Assembly (NCBI GenBank): GCA_910584645.1 | Contig: CAJUAU010000019.1 | Coordinates: 1 to 54,397 of the forward strand | Direction of reading: 5' to 3' | Source of the DNA: an uncultured Eubacterium sp. | GTDB taxonomy: Bacteria; Bacillota; Clostridia; Lachnospirales; Lachnospiraceae | Length of the DNA: 54,397 nucleotides | In this document: positions 33,744 to 43,044 of the stretch, piece after piece | Position numbering within the stretch: position 1 is the stretch's first letter | Layout of the letters: every line of letters begins with the position of its first letter | Made by a program: the position numbers and the translations under genes | Notes under the pieces: model-generated | What the model was told of the DNA's origin: nothing | The model's database searches: none | The model's input: only the letters and a program-made list of their open reading frames with translations

Positions 33744-35297
33744 TTACTCAAACTCTGCGGATCCAGTTTTTACTTTTTCAAACTCTGCCAAAATCTCCTG
33801 AGATGGAGCTTTGGTAGCAAGACTGAAAAGGACGATACATACAAGACTCACAGCAAATCCTATGAGAAGGGAGTAGATCCCTGTCACATTACAGAGTTTC
33901 TCCCCATGGATCAGCGGAATGTAATCCCAGAGGATCACCGTAAGCCCGCCGGAGAGAATCCCCGCAACTGCCCCGGCAAAGTTTGTCCTTCTCCAGAACA
34001 GTGAACAGACCACCACAGGACCAAAAGCAGAACCAAGTCCCGCCCAGGCATCTGACACCAGACCCATAATACTGCTGTCTGGATCCCATGCGATGAGAAA
34101 AGCGAGAACTGCTACGATCATTACCGTGATCCGGCTGACCTTGAGAACCGTCTTATCTGAGGCCTTCGGTTTTACCACATTTTTATAAATATCTTTTGAC
34201 ACGGAAGAAGCACAAACTAAGAGCTGGGAGTCCGCCGTAGACATGATCGCCGCCAGAATGCCGCAGAGGAAAATCCCCCCGATAAAGGGCAGCGCCAGAT
34301 GTTCATTGAATACCTTATTGATCATCTCTATAAATACACTTTCCGACGAAGTATTCCCATCTGCCCCCAATACCACAGGAGCCAGGAAAGCCCGTCCCAC
34401 CACGCCGATCACACAGGCGAAAATAAGGGAAATAAATACCCAGACAATAGCGATCACACTGGATTTCTTCAGTTCCTTTTCATTTTTTACCGCCATGAAC
34501 CGGACAAGGATGTGGGGCATTCCACAATACCCAAGCCCCCATGCCAGCTGGGAGAGAATCTCCACAAAAGAATATGGCTGATCTGTCGCCCCGTTATAAA
34601 ATAGGCTCATATAATGATCATAATTTACTACACCCGTAGACTGTATGTTCTGCACAAAATCACTGCTGACAAATCCATATGCCACGATGGGAACCACAAG
34701 AATCCCTACCAGCATAAGCATACCCTGGATAAAATCGGTGGTGCATACTGCCAGGAAACCTCCCATAAAAGTATAGACCAGGATCACCGCCGCACCGATA
34801 GCAAGGGAAATATGATAATCCACACCAAATACTGTATTAAACAGTTTTCCTCCAGATGCCAGCGCGGAAGCTGTGTAAACCAGGAAAAAGACAACGATCA
34901 CCAGAGACGAAATACTAAGAAGCACTTTCTTCTTGTCATGATACCGGTTTTCCAGAAATTCTGGAAGCGTCAGAGAATTCCCCGCCACGATGGTATATCT
35001 TCTGAGAGGTTTGGAGATGAACAGCCAGTTTGCCACTGTACCCAGGAACAACCCGATGGCGATCCACGCCTGCCCGGTTCCCATGGCATAGATGGACCCC
35101 GGAAGCCCCATGAGCAGCCATCCACTCATATCCGACGCCTGGGCAGAAAGCGCAGCGACCCATCCGTTGAGCCCGCGGCCACCCAGAAAATAGTCTTCTG
35201 TACTCTTGGTCTTTTTCATCGAATAAACACCGATCCCGACCATCAGAAGCAAATATGCTGCAAATGCAGACAATACAATAATAGAATCTGTTGACAT
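33744..35297 (-). CDS. putP: Sodium/proline symporter (SSS family)
   Basis: 517 aa from the ATG at 35297, which has GGAGG 5 nt upstream. Twelve to thirteen helices of the sodium:solute symporter family: SMKKTKSTEDYFLGGRGL near residue 25, SAQASDMSGWLLMGLPG near 54, ADSQLLVCASSVSKDIYK with the Na+-coordinating serines, and AWAGLGSAFGPVVV. The closest recognisable type is PutP, Na+-driven proline uptake; other substrates are possible. Confidence 0.9.
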   Translation of the reverse strand: MSTDSIIVLSAFAAYLLLMVGIGVYSMKKTKSTEDYFLGGRGLNGWVAALSAQASDMSGWLLMGLPGSIYAMGTGQAWIAIGLFLGTVANWLFISKPLRRYTIVAGNSLTLPEFLENRYHDKKKVLLSISSLVIVVFFLVYTASALASGGKLFNTVFGVDYHISLAIGAAVILVYTFMGGFLAVCTTDFIQGMLMLVGILVVPIVAYGFVSSDFVQNIQSTGVVNYDHYMSLFYNGATDQPYSFVEILSQLAWGLGYCGMPHILVRFMAVKNEKELKKSSVIAIVWVFISLIFACVIGVVGRAFLAPVVLGADGNTSSESVFIEMINKVFNEHLALPFIGGIFLCGILAAIMSTADSQLLVCASSVSKDIYKNVVKPKASDKTVLKVSRITVMIVAVLAFLIAWDPDSSIMGLVSDAWAGLGSAFGPVVVCSLFWRRTNFAGAVAGILSGGLTVILWDYIPLIHGEKLCNVTGIYSLLIGFAVSLVCIVLFSLATKAPSQEILAEFEKVKTGSAEFE

Positions 35298-35481
35298 AAT
35301 ATCCTCCATTCATATGTATTTCACTGTTTACCAAATAAAATAAACAACTATGAACATTCTACCATATCCGGGAATTTTATGCTATACTAACTTTATGATA
35401 CCAGAGTCAAAACGAAGCAATTCATATCATTTGCTGGGTCGAAAGGGCTTCCCAGTTATACAAAAAGGAGGTTTTCATCGT

Positions 35482-36786
35482 ATGGAGCGGTTTGTTGATT
35501 TAATACACAATAAAAAAACAGGAAGAGAACTATCCGATAGGGATATTCAAAATATGGTACGCGGCTACTGTGACGGCAGTATCCCGGATTACCAGATGTC
35601 CGCCATGCTTATGGCGATCTGCTTCAACGGTCTTTCCGACCGGGAACTTACCACACTGACACTGGCGATGAGAGACTCTGGTCAGATCAATGACCTGTCC
35701 TCCATCCCAGGGGTTAAAGTAGATAAACACAGCACTGGCGGCGTCGGCGACAAAACGACGCTGATCATCGGTCCCGTCGCTGCATCATGCGGCATTCCCA
35801 TAGCAAAAATGAGCGGCCGGGGGCTGGGCTTCACCGGAGGGACCATCGACAAGCTGGAATCCATCCCCGGCTTCCGGACTGATCTTTCCACAGAGGATTT
35901 TTTCCACGCGGTACAGCATACCGGGATCTGCCTGAACGGCCAGACCGGGGAACTGGCTCCCGCCGACAAGCTGATCTATGCCCTGCGGGACGTGACTGCC
36001 ACCGTTGACAGCATCCCTCTGATCGCCGCCTCTATCATGAGCAAAAAACTGGCGGCGGGCAGCGATAAGATCCTGCTGGATGTGACCACAGGAAATGGCG
36101 CCTTTATCAAAGATTACCAGCAATCCCTGGAGCTCGCCCGTAAAATGGTGACCATCGGTACACAGGCAGGAAAAACCACCGTAGCACAGCTGACTTCTAT
36201 GGATGAACCCCTTGGCTTTGCCATTGGCAATAATCTGGAGGTAAAAGAAGCCATCCATGCCCTTCATGGCGATGGTCCTGCTGACCTGATGGAAGTATGC
36301 TATTGTCTCGCCTCCCACATGATCTCCCTGGGAAAAGAGATTTCTGTAGAGGATGCCAGAGTACAGGCAGAGGATGCCATCCACAGCGGCCGTGCCTGGA
36401 ACACCTTCCTAGCCATGGTCCGTGAACAGGGCGGCGATACTTCCTTTATGGAACACCCGGAACGCCTGCCACAGGCATCGGTCATCTACGAATACAAGGC
36501 TGCCCGCTCCGGCTATATCACCGGAATGGATACGGAAGGCTTTGGCACTGCCGCCGGGATCCTTGGCGCCGGGCGAAGCAGGAAAGAGGACAGCATCGAT
36601 GTTTCCGCCGGCATTGTCCTCTGTCACAAAGTCAATGACCATGTGGCCGAAGGAGACACCCTTGCCTGTCTCCACACTTCCACCCTGGAACTCGCCCAGG
36701 CTGCCGCTGAAAAACTGAAGGGCTGCTATCAGTTCGGAGAGAGTCCTGCGGCTGCGGTACGGCTGATTGGAGATGTTGTGAAGTAA
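35482..36786 (+). CDS. pdp: Pyrimidine-nucleoside phosphorylase
   Basis: 434 aa from the ATG at 35482, preceded by AAGGAGG; a longer in-frame start has no such site, and 433-434 aa is the family length. Motifs: KKTGRELSDRDIQNMVRGY, the phosphate-binding VDKHSTGGVGDKTTL (about residues 80-94), KMSGRGLGFTGGTIDKLESIPGF and the C-terminal biotinyl-like barrel domain. It cleaves uridine and thymidine/deoxyuridine to base and sugar-1-phosphate for salvage. It stands alone with a possible extended -10 (TGCTATACT) near 35380. Confidence 0.95.
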   Translation: MERFVDLIHNKKTGRELSDRDIQNMVRGYCDGSIPDYQMSAMLMAICFNGLSDRELTTLTLAMRDSGQINDLSSIPGVKVDKHSTGGVGDKTTLIIGPVAASCGIPIAKMSGRGLGFTGGTIDKLESIPGFRTDLSTEDFFHAVQHTGICLNGQTGELAPADKLIYALRDVTATVDSIPLIAASIMSKKLAAGSDKILLDVTTGNGAFIKDYQQSLELARKMVTIGTQAGKTTVAQLTSMDEPLGFAIGNNLEVKEAIHALHGDGPADLMEVCYCLASHMISLGKEISVEDARVQAEDAIHSGRAWNTFLAMVREQGGDTSFMEHPERLPQASVIYEYKAARSGYITGMDTEGFGTAAGILGAGRSRKEDSIDVSAGIVLCHKVNDHVAEGDTLACLHTSTLELAQAAAEKLKGCYQFGESPAAAVRLIGDVVK

Positions 36787-36939
36787 CAGGGGAGTCTTCC
36801 TGCTATTTCTACATCTTGATCTTCTTTTTGAACTTCTTGAGCACCGCTTTGTTCTGGGGATCAGCTTCTGATTGAGTTTTAGGGCTGTTCCCTCTCTTTT
36901 TCTCATATTTATATTTTCTATATTTCCCTGTGCACTGAT

Positions 36940-37869
36940 CTAAATATTATCAGAACAAGACGCTACATCCCGTATAGTCTCCACTGGCTCCCCGGTCAGC
37001 TCACTGATCTTTTCCGGCGACAGACCTCTCTCCAGCATGCCTGCCAAAAGATTACGCCCCCATGCAGCTCCTTCCTCCCTGCCTTCTTCTCTCACCGTCG
37101 CCATATGCAGTTCTTCATCATATTCAAATATGCTCATCTGGATCACCTCCGCCCGATTGGCTCTCAGAAATTCTTCCAGGATTCCTTCTTCTATGCATTC
37201 TGACACTGCCCTCTCCACTGCTTCCTGGAAATCCATCTCCCGGCTGTGACTCCGGACCCGCTCCACATACTTCATGTAGTCATGCAGGGAACGGCATTTT
37301 CCTAATAGTTCCTCATTGTTTCCTGGATTGATGTTCAGTTGGAGTACTGTCAGTTCCAGGCTGGCTTCTTCCGTTTGCCGATAGAAGGATTCCGACAGGC
37401 GCAGGATCTTCCTCTCCGGCTGTTCCTCCGTCCCGTTGTAAAATACAACAAAACGCGGTGACGGAATCTGGATTCTTTTTCCCGAATACAGGTCTCTTTT
37501 TTCTTTCTGGATCATTTTTTCATACAGTTTTGCTATGTAGAACAGGTCGCGCAGCGGCATGTTCGGATTTACCGTGGACTGGTGCTCATACAGGTTCAGC
37601 CGCAGGTCCACCACGCAGGATACATCATTTTTCATGGACATGTACACAGCGTTTTCCAGCCCCGCCGCCTCCAGCTCTTCCGGATCTGTGTACTGTGTAT
37701 CATTTACCGCATTGTACAGCTCCAGGAGTTCTGACTTGTCCCGGTACAACAGCCGGAATACGGTGTCTTTGTAGTTTCTCTGTGCCGGCATTCCCGGAAT
37801 CGGATCTGCCAGTATTTCTTTTCTTTTTTTCATCTGCCCTCCGTTCCGCAGAGGACCGTTTTCTCGCAT
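36940..37869 (-). CDS. Rpn family recombination-promoting nuclease / PD-(D/E)XK transposase-like protein
   Basis: 309 aa from the ATG at 37869; a start at 37836 (MKKRKEIL, GGAGGG upstream) is also possible. The N-terminal core matches the Rpn/PDDEXK_2 family: NYKDTVFRLLYRDKSELLELYNA, VSCVVDLRLNLYEHQST (catalytic Asp, Glu-X-Gln region) and RFVVFYNGTEEQPE. The C-terminal segment (EEGREEGAAWGRNLLAGMLERGLS) carries the typical Glu/Arg repeats and a short helix-turn-helix-like end. These proteins promote RecA-independent recombination. It lies next to the DGR but no functional link is evident. Confidence 0.85.
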   Translation of the reverse strand: MRENGPLRNGGQMKKRKEILADPIPGMPAQRNYKDTVFRLLYRDKSELLELYNAVNDTQYTDPEELEAAGLENAVYMSMKNDVSCVVDLRLNLYEHQSTVNPNMPLRDLFYIAKLYEKMIQKEKRDLYSGKRIQIPSPRFVVFYNGTEEQPERKILRLSESFYRQTEEASLELTVLQLNINPGNNEELLGKCRSLHDYMKYVERVRSHSREMDFQEAVERAVSECIEEGILEEFLRANRAEVIQMSIFEYDEELHMATVREEGREEGAAWGRNLLAGMLERGLSPEKISELTGEPVETIRDVASCSDNI

Positions 37870-38048
37870 TTTCAAACAACCTCTCTGCTTTTTCTGATTT
37901 TCTGGAATCAAGCATTGACGTTCTTTGAGAATGAAAGAATTTTCAGATAATGAAAGAATGGTAATGCTTTTTATCACCATAACATACAGGTATGGTTTTG
38001 TCAACTAGATTGTTTATCTATTTATCCCGCCAAAGAACTGGCTAACAT

Positions 38049-38114
38049 AAAAACCATCCCCTCTGTTACAGCACGTTTTTTTATAACTGGGTGTGCAGAA
38101 AGGGATGGTCTTTT
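38049..38114 (-). terminator. Terminator of the DGR operon
   Basis: ACCATCCC and its complement GGGATGGT are at the ends of a 66-bp foldback (38052-38060 with 38102-38109), followed by TTTTT on the minus strand. It lies 40-100 bp after the target stop codon. Confidence 0.7.
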
Positions 38115-38151
38115 CTTCCATATTTATATTCCCGTGAAATTCATTTTCCCG

Positions 38152-41100
38152 CTATTTCTTAATCTTAATCTTTTTCGTGTTGCTCCATGCCCCATAGACT
38201 TTCTTTGTCCCCTCCAGACGGTAGGCCCGGACGCGGAAATAGTAGGTTTTCTTCTTTTTTAGGTTCTTAATGACGGCCTTGTTTTTTGTGACCAGCTTTA
38301 GTTTTTTGTTCTTCCACTTCTTCGAGGTACTGTAACAGATCTGGTAACCTTTTACTCCAGTGAGTTTTTTCCAGGAAGCTGTCACGGTGCGCTTCTTTTG
38401 TTTGAGTTTTAGGGATGATACTTTTCCGACCGTGCTTTTTACCGAAGCAGACGGAATGCCTGGCGCTGAAATTACAGGGGTACCCGGCTGCGGTGCAGAT
38501 GGAGCCACGAAAGGAGTTCCCGGTGCAGTGGTCTCCTGTGGCTTTTGCGTATTTCCCGGTTCTGTTGGCGACGGGATCTCTCCCCCTTCCGAGGTAACGG
38601 TACCAGCGTATGACCAGCTTGAAGCAGCTATGGCATCTGACGATGCCTTAAGTTTTAAATGCAAAGCCGGCCGGGCGGCAGCATGATTGTAGTCGACATA
38701 GTTGCCAATCGTAATGACATTACCATTGCTAGACACGTAGGAAGCGTTACGACTACTGATGCCCGGCGACCTGAGCCACCAAGATCCATTCCCCGCGTAC
38801 TTCTCAAATGTGCTTGTCAATGCTCCCTGCTCTTTCGCAAAAGCAGTGTTCAAGGCTCTTCTACTTTCCGCATAGTCACTCCAAGAGGAATTAAACCCAT
38901 ACTCTGGATTCGTCACCTCATCAAACGACAGCAGATACACCTTGTCCGACGTATTTTTTCCGCTCACTGTACTATAGTTATTTACAACATTTGTAGTCTT
39001 TATTGCTGACTGTTCAGCCGCAGAAAATGCATTGTTAAGGAAGTTATTATCACTGTAGTCCTTACCATTTTTATTCACCTCTGTCCCATAACCATTCAGC
39101 CATCTTCGCATCGTGCAGGTCTCCCAGGTGACATCTGTACATGTATCATTGTAAATCTGGCAGTCCAGATTCTTATCCGCCAGCAGGAATGCATCGTCAC
39201 CATCCACCGACAGCACCCGCCACTTGATCGGCTGCTTCGCATCGTTTTTATCCGCCTTACCGTCCCCGTTCGTGTCCTCCTGCCAGTAGTTCCCAAACCA
39301 GATACAGTCCCAGGTGGTAACGCCGCTGCTGTTTGTGGCTGGATTACTCAATTCTGTTTTTTCTCCCGGCGGGGTTGGAGATGTGGTTAGCGCCGGGGCA
39401 GCAGATGCCGATGGCTGGGGCCGGCTTCCCTGCTTCTGGAGCTGGATGCTGTTATTCCAAAGGGTATATTCATACGCCTTCTGGGTTACTTCACAGTGAA
39501 GATAGCGATCCCCGGTCTGGGTATTTACCGTTGACGATTTCCATGCTTCTGCTACGGAAATAGTTTTCTTCTCTCCTGCAGCTAATGTTTCTATATCCCT
39601 GCTCTGGAGAAGAGTACCTGTTTCATCCCCATCTTTCACTTCCAGTTTTATTTGTTCGGCAGGGCTGTCCGAAAGATTTGTGATACAGACCGTATCCGCA
39701 TCTACGGAAGTGATCTCCAGATCTGCCGCATTTGTTTCCAGTTCCAGTGTTTCCGATACCTGATCAGCAGAAGCAAATGGCTCTCCGGCAGACACACTGG
39801 CACGGATACTGCCCGCTGCCAGTTCTTTTGGAATCCGTACCGAAAGGTGCTTTTCCAGGACCTCTCCCGGTTTCATACGGGCGGACACAACTTCTTCGTG
39901 AAGAACATTTCCGCTGGCATCCGAAATCGTGACTTTTACCTGGGTCAATTCTGTTGTTCCCGTATTGGCGACATTTACAGCGATATCATTATCCTCTCCC
40001 GGAACAAAGCTGAGGATATCATAGGCGAGACCAGTCACCTCTGCCTGATTTCTGGATAACTCTTCCTTTGATTTCAGCACCGTCAGTCCATAAGGGCTTT
40101 CCTCTCCCGTCATATCATGCACGGATTGTAGTGTATAGGACAACAGCAGTTCTCCGTCCTGCTGTTTTAACAGACTGAAACCGCCTATATAACCTCCGTC
40201 TGCGGTGACGGCTACCGGTCTTCCTGTGACCGATATTTCCTTTTTATAGATCTCACTCTTAAAATTATCCTGCTCTGTCCAGTATACCGTATCATCCAGT
40301 ACCCGGTAAGAGGTGGTGCAGGTCGTTCCCAGTGAAACCGCTGATCCATTCTCCCAACGGTGCAGCGTGCCATCCAGGCGGAGATACATCTGCCCGTCAA
40401 ATATTTTTACACTGTCTGCCTTTCCTGTGATGTTGTCACAGAGAGTCCCATCCATATATAATTTTCCGTCTTTTATGTAAGCAAGCCTGAGAGTTCCGTC
40501 TTCTTCCCACATACAGAACTCCTGAACTGCACCGGTTACTGAACGGATCTCGGTTTTTTCCTCCCATTCCGTGCCAGAAAGGCTGCTTTTATAAAACACT
40601 GTATTCCCGCTGTTTAAAAGCACATCTCCCCCGCTGTTTTCCGCCCACACTGCCGTGAGGGATGTTCCGTCCGCCACAAAATCATATCCATATTTCCATG
40701 ACGATTCTTTTCCGGATACTTCTCCCAGACGGACCGGCGTCCCAAAACAGTTAAGAGAGGAATCAAAGGACGCCGCATACAGATCCATGGAGCCCAGAAT
40801 CTCCTTCTCGGTCATCTGCTCCGTTATCGGCTGCCGGCTGTTCTCATAAAGGACATAGGCTTTGCCTCCGTACACGCACAATTTACCTGCCGTGTCCAGA
40901 TTCGTATTAGCATTTACTGGTTTTCCGCTGCTCCATGTTCCGTCTTTGTACAGGCGGTACATCAGCTTTGCCTGTCCCTCCGCCCCCTGCAGGGTATCAT
41001 CGAGATAGGTCATCAGAATCCTTCCGTCGGAAAGCTGTACCATCTCCGGCCTGGCATTTTCATATACGAGAGATTGTTCCGCCCCGTCCACAGCGCCGGA

Positions 41101-43044
41101 AGCATACCGCCTGATCTCGCCGACTTCCTCTCTGGTGGGGGAACCGCTCCGCTCGTACTCCATCACAAAATTCCGCTTTTCTATCTTTCCCAGCTCCGGA
41201 TAGAGCTCCATCCGGGGAAGGTCATAACTCCATTCCCCTCTCAATCCCGGTACGGGTGTATCCACTTTTATAAATAATTTTCCTGTCAGCCACGCACTCA
41301 CGCACTCCTCAAAAGACTTCCAGGGGATCTGGACTTTTCCACCGATCTCCCCTTCGAGACCACCCTTTGCATCGATATGTGCCTCTTCAAGACCCGCTCC
41401 CACAGAAATACTTGGTTTGATGGTGAGACCAAGTTCTCCCTGCACCTGGATCGTCTTCGTATTTTCTGTGGTAAGGGTGAGTTTCCCGTCAACGGAACCT
41501 CCCACACCAAACTCCGAATAAAAAACCCACCAGAGGGGAGTCTTCACTTTCCCGGAAGCCTCCAGCCCTGCCATAATACCGCCCTCGACCAGCCGGACCG
41601 GTTTGTCGTTTTCATCCAGCTCCAGTTTGATATAACCGGCAGCGTTTCCGCTGACCTTAAATGCCGCCTCACCGTCGATCTTCTTCAATTTGCCCCGGAG
41701 TTTGGAAAAACGGTTCCAGAGCTTTGTCGTATCTACCTTCCCGCCACAGGCTTTCACCAGAGACTTAACTTCCTGATAGGATTCCCTCCAGTAAGTATCA
41801 TCAGGGTCGGCTTTTACCGATGCGTCTGCGCTGCCTTCCAGTCCCAGAAGCACTTCCGCGATATGGTTTTTATGGTCGATGTTGATCTGGGTGTTGTTGA
41901 ACACCGGAAGGGACATCCCGATTTTAGTCTGAAACAGATTGAAGCGGTTTCCCAAAATGTTTAATTCCGGCCCTTTTAATTCTGCACTTCCCAGGCCATC
42001 CAAGTCCGGAAGGGCAGCGGTGATGTTTTCTGCCGCCTGAGCCTCCGGTGATTTTGGGGTAGCTGTGGGTTCCGGCGGCCATGTAAAGAGCGGTTCGTCT
42101 GTCTGTGATGGCTCTTCCGTCGTACCTGGCTGAAGCGTAGACCCCGGCCGCGGGGTCACTGTCCCGGTCTCTCCCCCTTCCGAGGTTACGGTACCAGCGT
42201 ATGACCAGCTTGAGAGGGATGATAGATTTAAATGCAAAGCCGGCCGGGCGGCGTAATCATTGATGTCGACAATGATGCCATCCGAAATGACCCCTCCAAG
42301 GCTATCCACGATGGAAGCGATATTACTATCGTAGCCCGGCGACCGGAGCCACCAATGATCCGCGCTTCCAGCGCTGGCCATGCTGCTTGACTTAATCTCC
42401 CCTCCATCTGCCACATAAGCGGTATTTACTGCTTCTCTTGTATCCGTACTGCTTGTAGAAGATGTAAACCCATACTCTGGATTCGTCACCTCGTCGATAG
42501 ACAGCAAATACACCTTGTCTGATGTATCGTTTCCGCCTTCTGTCTTATACTCTGGGTTATCATTATTTACAACATTTGTAGTCTTGATCGCTGACTGTTC
42601 ACTCGCCGAAAATGCATTGTCAAGGAAGTTATTCGTACGAAAGTCCTCCCCCGGCTGGTTCTTTTCCGCCCCGTAGCCATTCAGCCAGCTGCGCATCGTG
42701 CAGGTCTCCCAGGTGACATCCGTGTAATTTTTATTATATCGCTGTACATCGATGTTTTTGTCTGCCAGCAGGAACGCATCATCACCCTCCACCGACAGCA
42801 CCCGCCACTTAATCGGCTGCTTCGCATCATTTTTATCAGCCTTCCCGTCCCCGTTGGTGTCCTCCTGCCAGTAGTTCCCGAACCAGATACAGTCCCAGGT
42901 GGTGACGCCATCGGCATCGGTTTTGGGGTTGTTCAGGCCATAGCCTGCCGCCTGAACCGGAGCAGATCCGGACAGGGGCAGAATTCCTGCCAGCAGGGCG
43001 CTGATGAGAAGCAGCGCCAGTGATCGTTTACTCTTTGTCTTCAT
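38152..43044 (-). CDS. DGR target: secreted protein with two DUF6273 domains, each ending in a variable repeat
   Basis: 1630 aa from the ATG at 43044 (AGGAGG upstream, then a signal peptide to about residue 35, PVQAAG). Residues about 38-275: first DUF6273 (C-type-lectin/FGE-like) domain, ending WWLRSPG...AARPALHL. About 280-345: Pro/Thr linker. About 345-650: unrecognised. About 650-1000: beta-propeller-like repeats. About 1000-1170: two CARDB-like domains. About 1240-1475: second DUF6273 domain. About 1530-1630: fibronectin type III. The two DUF6273 copies share long identical stretches such as DTNGDGKADKNDAKQPIKWR. Variable residues are at about 230-271 and 1421-1461. No sortase motif. Probably a secreted binding protein. 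Its start overlaps the RT gene by 17 bp. Confidence 0.93.
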   Translation of the reverse strand: MKTKSKRSLALLLISALLAGILPLSGSAPVQAAGYGLNNPKTDADGVTTWDCIWFGNYWQEDTNGDGKADKNDAKQPIKWRVLSVEGDDAFLLADKNIDVQRYNKNYTDVTWETCTMRSWLNGYGAEKNQPGEDFRTNNFLDNAFSASEQSAIKTTNVVNNDNPEYKTEGGNDTSDKVYLLSIDEVTNPEYGFTSSTSSTDTREAVNTAYVADGGEIKSSSMASAGSADHWWLRSPGYDSNIASIVDSLGGVISDGIIVDINDYAARPALHLNLSSLSSWSYAGTVTSEGGETGTVTPRPGSTLQPGTTEEPSQTDEPLFTWPPEPTATPKSPEAQAAENITAALPDLDGLGSAELKGPELNILGNRFNLFQTKIGMSLPVFNNTQINIDHKNHIAEVLLGLEGSADASVKADPDDTYWRESYQEVKSLVKACGGKVDTTKLWNRFSKLRGKLKKIDGEAAFKVSGNAAGYIKLELDENDKPVRLVEGGIMAGLEASGKVKTPLWWVFYSEFGVGGSVDGKLTLTTENTKTIQVQGELGLTIKPSISVGAGLEEAHIDAKGGLEGEIGGKVQIPWKSFEECVSAWLTGKLFIKVDTPVPGLRGEWSYDLPRMELYPELGKIEKRNFVMEYERSGSPTREEVGEIRRYASGAVDGAEQSLVYENARPEMVQLSDGRILMTYLDDTLQGAEGQAKLMYRLYKDGTWSSGKPVNANTNLDTAGKLCVYGGKAYVLYENSRQPITEQMTEKEILGSMDLYAASFDSSLNCFGTPVRLGEVSGKESSWKYGYDFVADGTSLTAVWAENSGGDVLLNSGNTVFYKSSLSGTEWEEKTEIRSVTGAVQEFCMWEEDGTLRLAYIKDGKLYMDGTLCDNITGKADSVKIFDGQMYLRLDGTLHRWENGSAVSLGTTCTTSYRVLDDTVYWTEQDNFKSEIYKKEISVTGRPVAVTADGGYIGGFSLLKQQDGELLLSYTLQSVHDMTGEESPYGLTVLKSKEELSRNQAEVTGLAYDILSFVPGEDNDIAVNVANTGTTELTQVKVTISDASGNVLHEEVVSARMKPGEVLEKHLSVRIPKELAAGSIRASVSAGEPFASADQVSETLELETNAADLEITSVDADTVCITNLSDSPAEQIKLEVKDGDETGTLLQSRDIETLAAGEKKTISVAEAWKSSTVNTQTGDRYLHCEVTQKAYEYTLWNNSIQLQKQGSRPQPSASAAPALTTSPTPPGEKTELSNPATNSSGVTTWDCIWFGNYWQEDTNGDGKADKNDAKQPIKWRVLSVDGDDAFLLADKNLDCQIYNDTCTDVTWETCTMRRWLNGYGTEVNKNGKDYSDNNFLNNAFSAAEQSAIKTTNVVNNYSTVSGKNTSDKVYLLSFDEVTNPEYGFNSSWSDYAESRRALNTAFAKEQGALTSTFEKYAGNGSWWLRSPGISSRNASYVSSNGNVITIGNYVDYNHAAARPALHLKLKASSDAIAASSWSYAGTVTSEGGEIPSPTEPGNTQKPQETTAPGTPFVAPSAPQPGTPVISAPGIPSASVKSTVGKVSSLKLKQKKRTVTASWKKLTGVKGYQICYSTSKKWKNKKLKLVTKNKAVIKNLKKKKTYYFRVRAYRLEGTKKVYGAWSNTKKIKIKK
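38661..38783 (-). repeat. DGR variable repeat 2 (VR2)
   Basis: Aligned without gaps to TR. In the 82-bp core (38680-38761) it has 19 differences, 17 at template adenines (T on the plus strand), one G and one C. A third non-adenine change lies in the 5' flank (CTCCGG to CTCAGG in coding sense). It encodes the variable loop of the C-terminal DUF6273 domain (GISSRNASYVSSNGNV). Confidence 0.95.
42234..42356 (-). repeat. DGR variable repeat 1 (VR1)
   Basis: Aligned without gaps to TR. In the 82-bp core (42253-42334) all 19 differences are at template adenines; all non-adenine positions are identical. It encodes the variable loop of the N-terminal DUF6273 domain (GYDSNIASIVDSLGGV). The 3' edge in coding sense, GCCCGGCCGGCTTTGCATTT, is shared with VR2 and acts as the candidate IMH, whereas TR has GGATTTGCGTGT. 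Confidence 0.97.

Noticed and set aside
36790..36938. Minus-strand short frame ending VLKKFKKKIKM between pdp and the Rpn gene
   Set aside because: About 45 codons with no start or ribosome binding site and low-complexity lysine content; not supportable as a gene.
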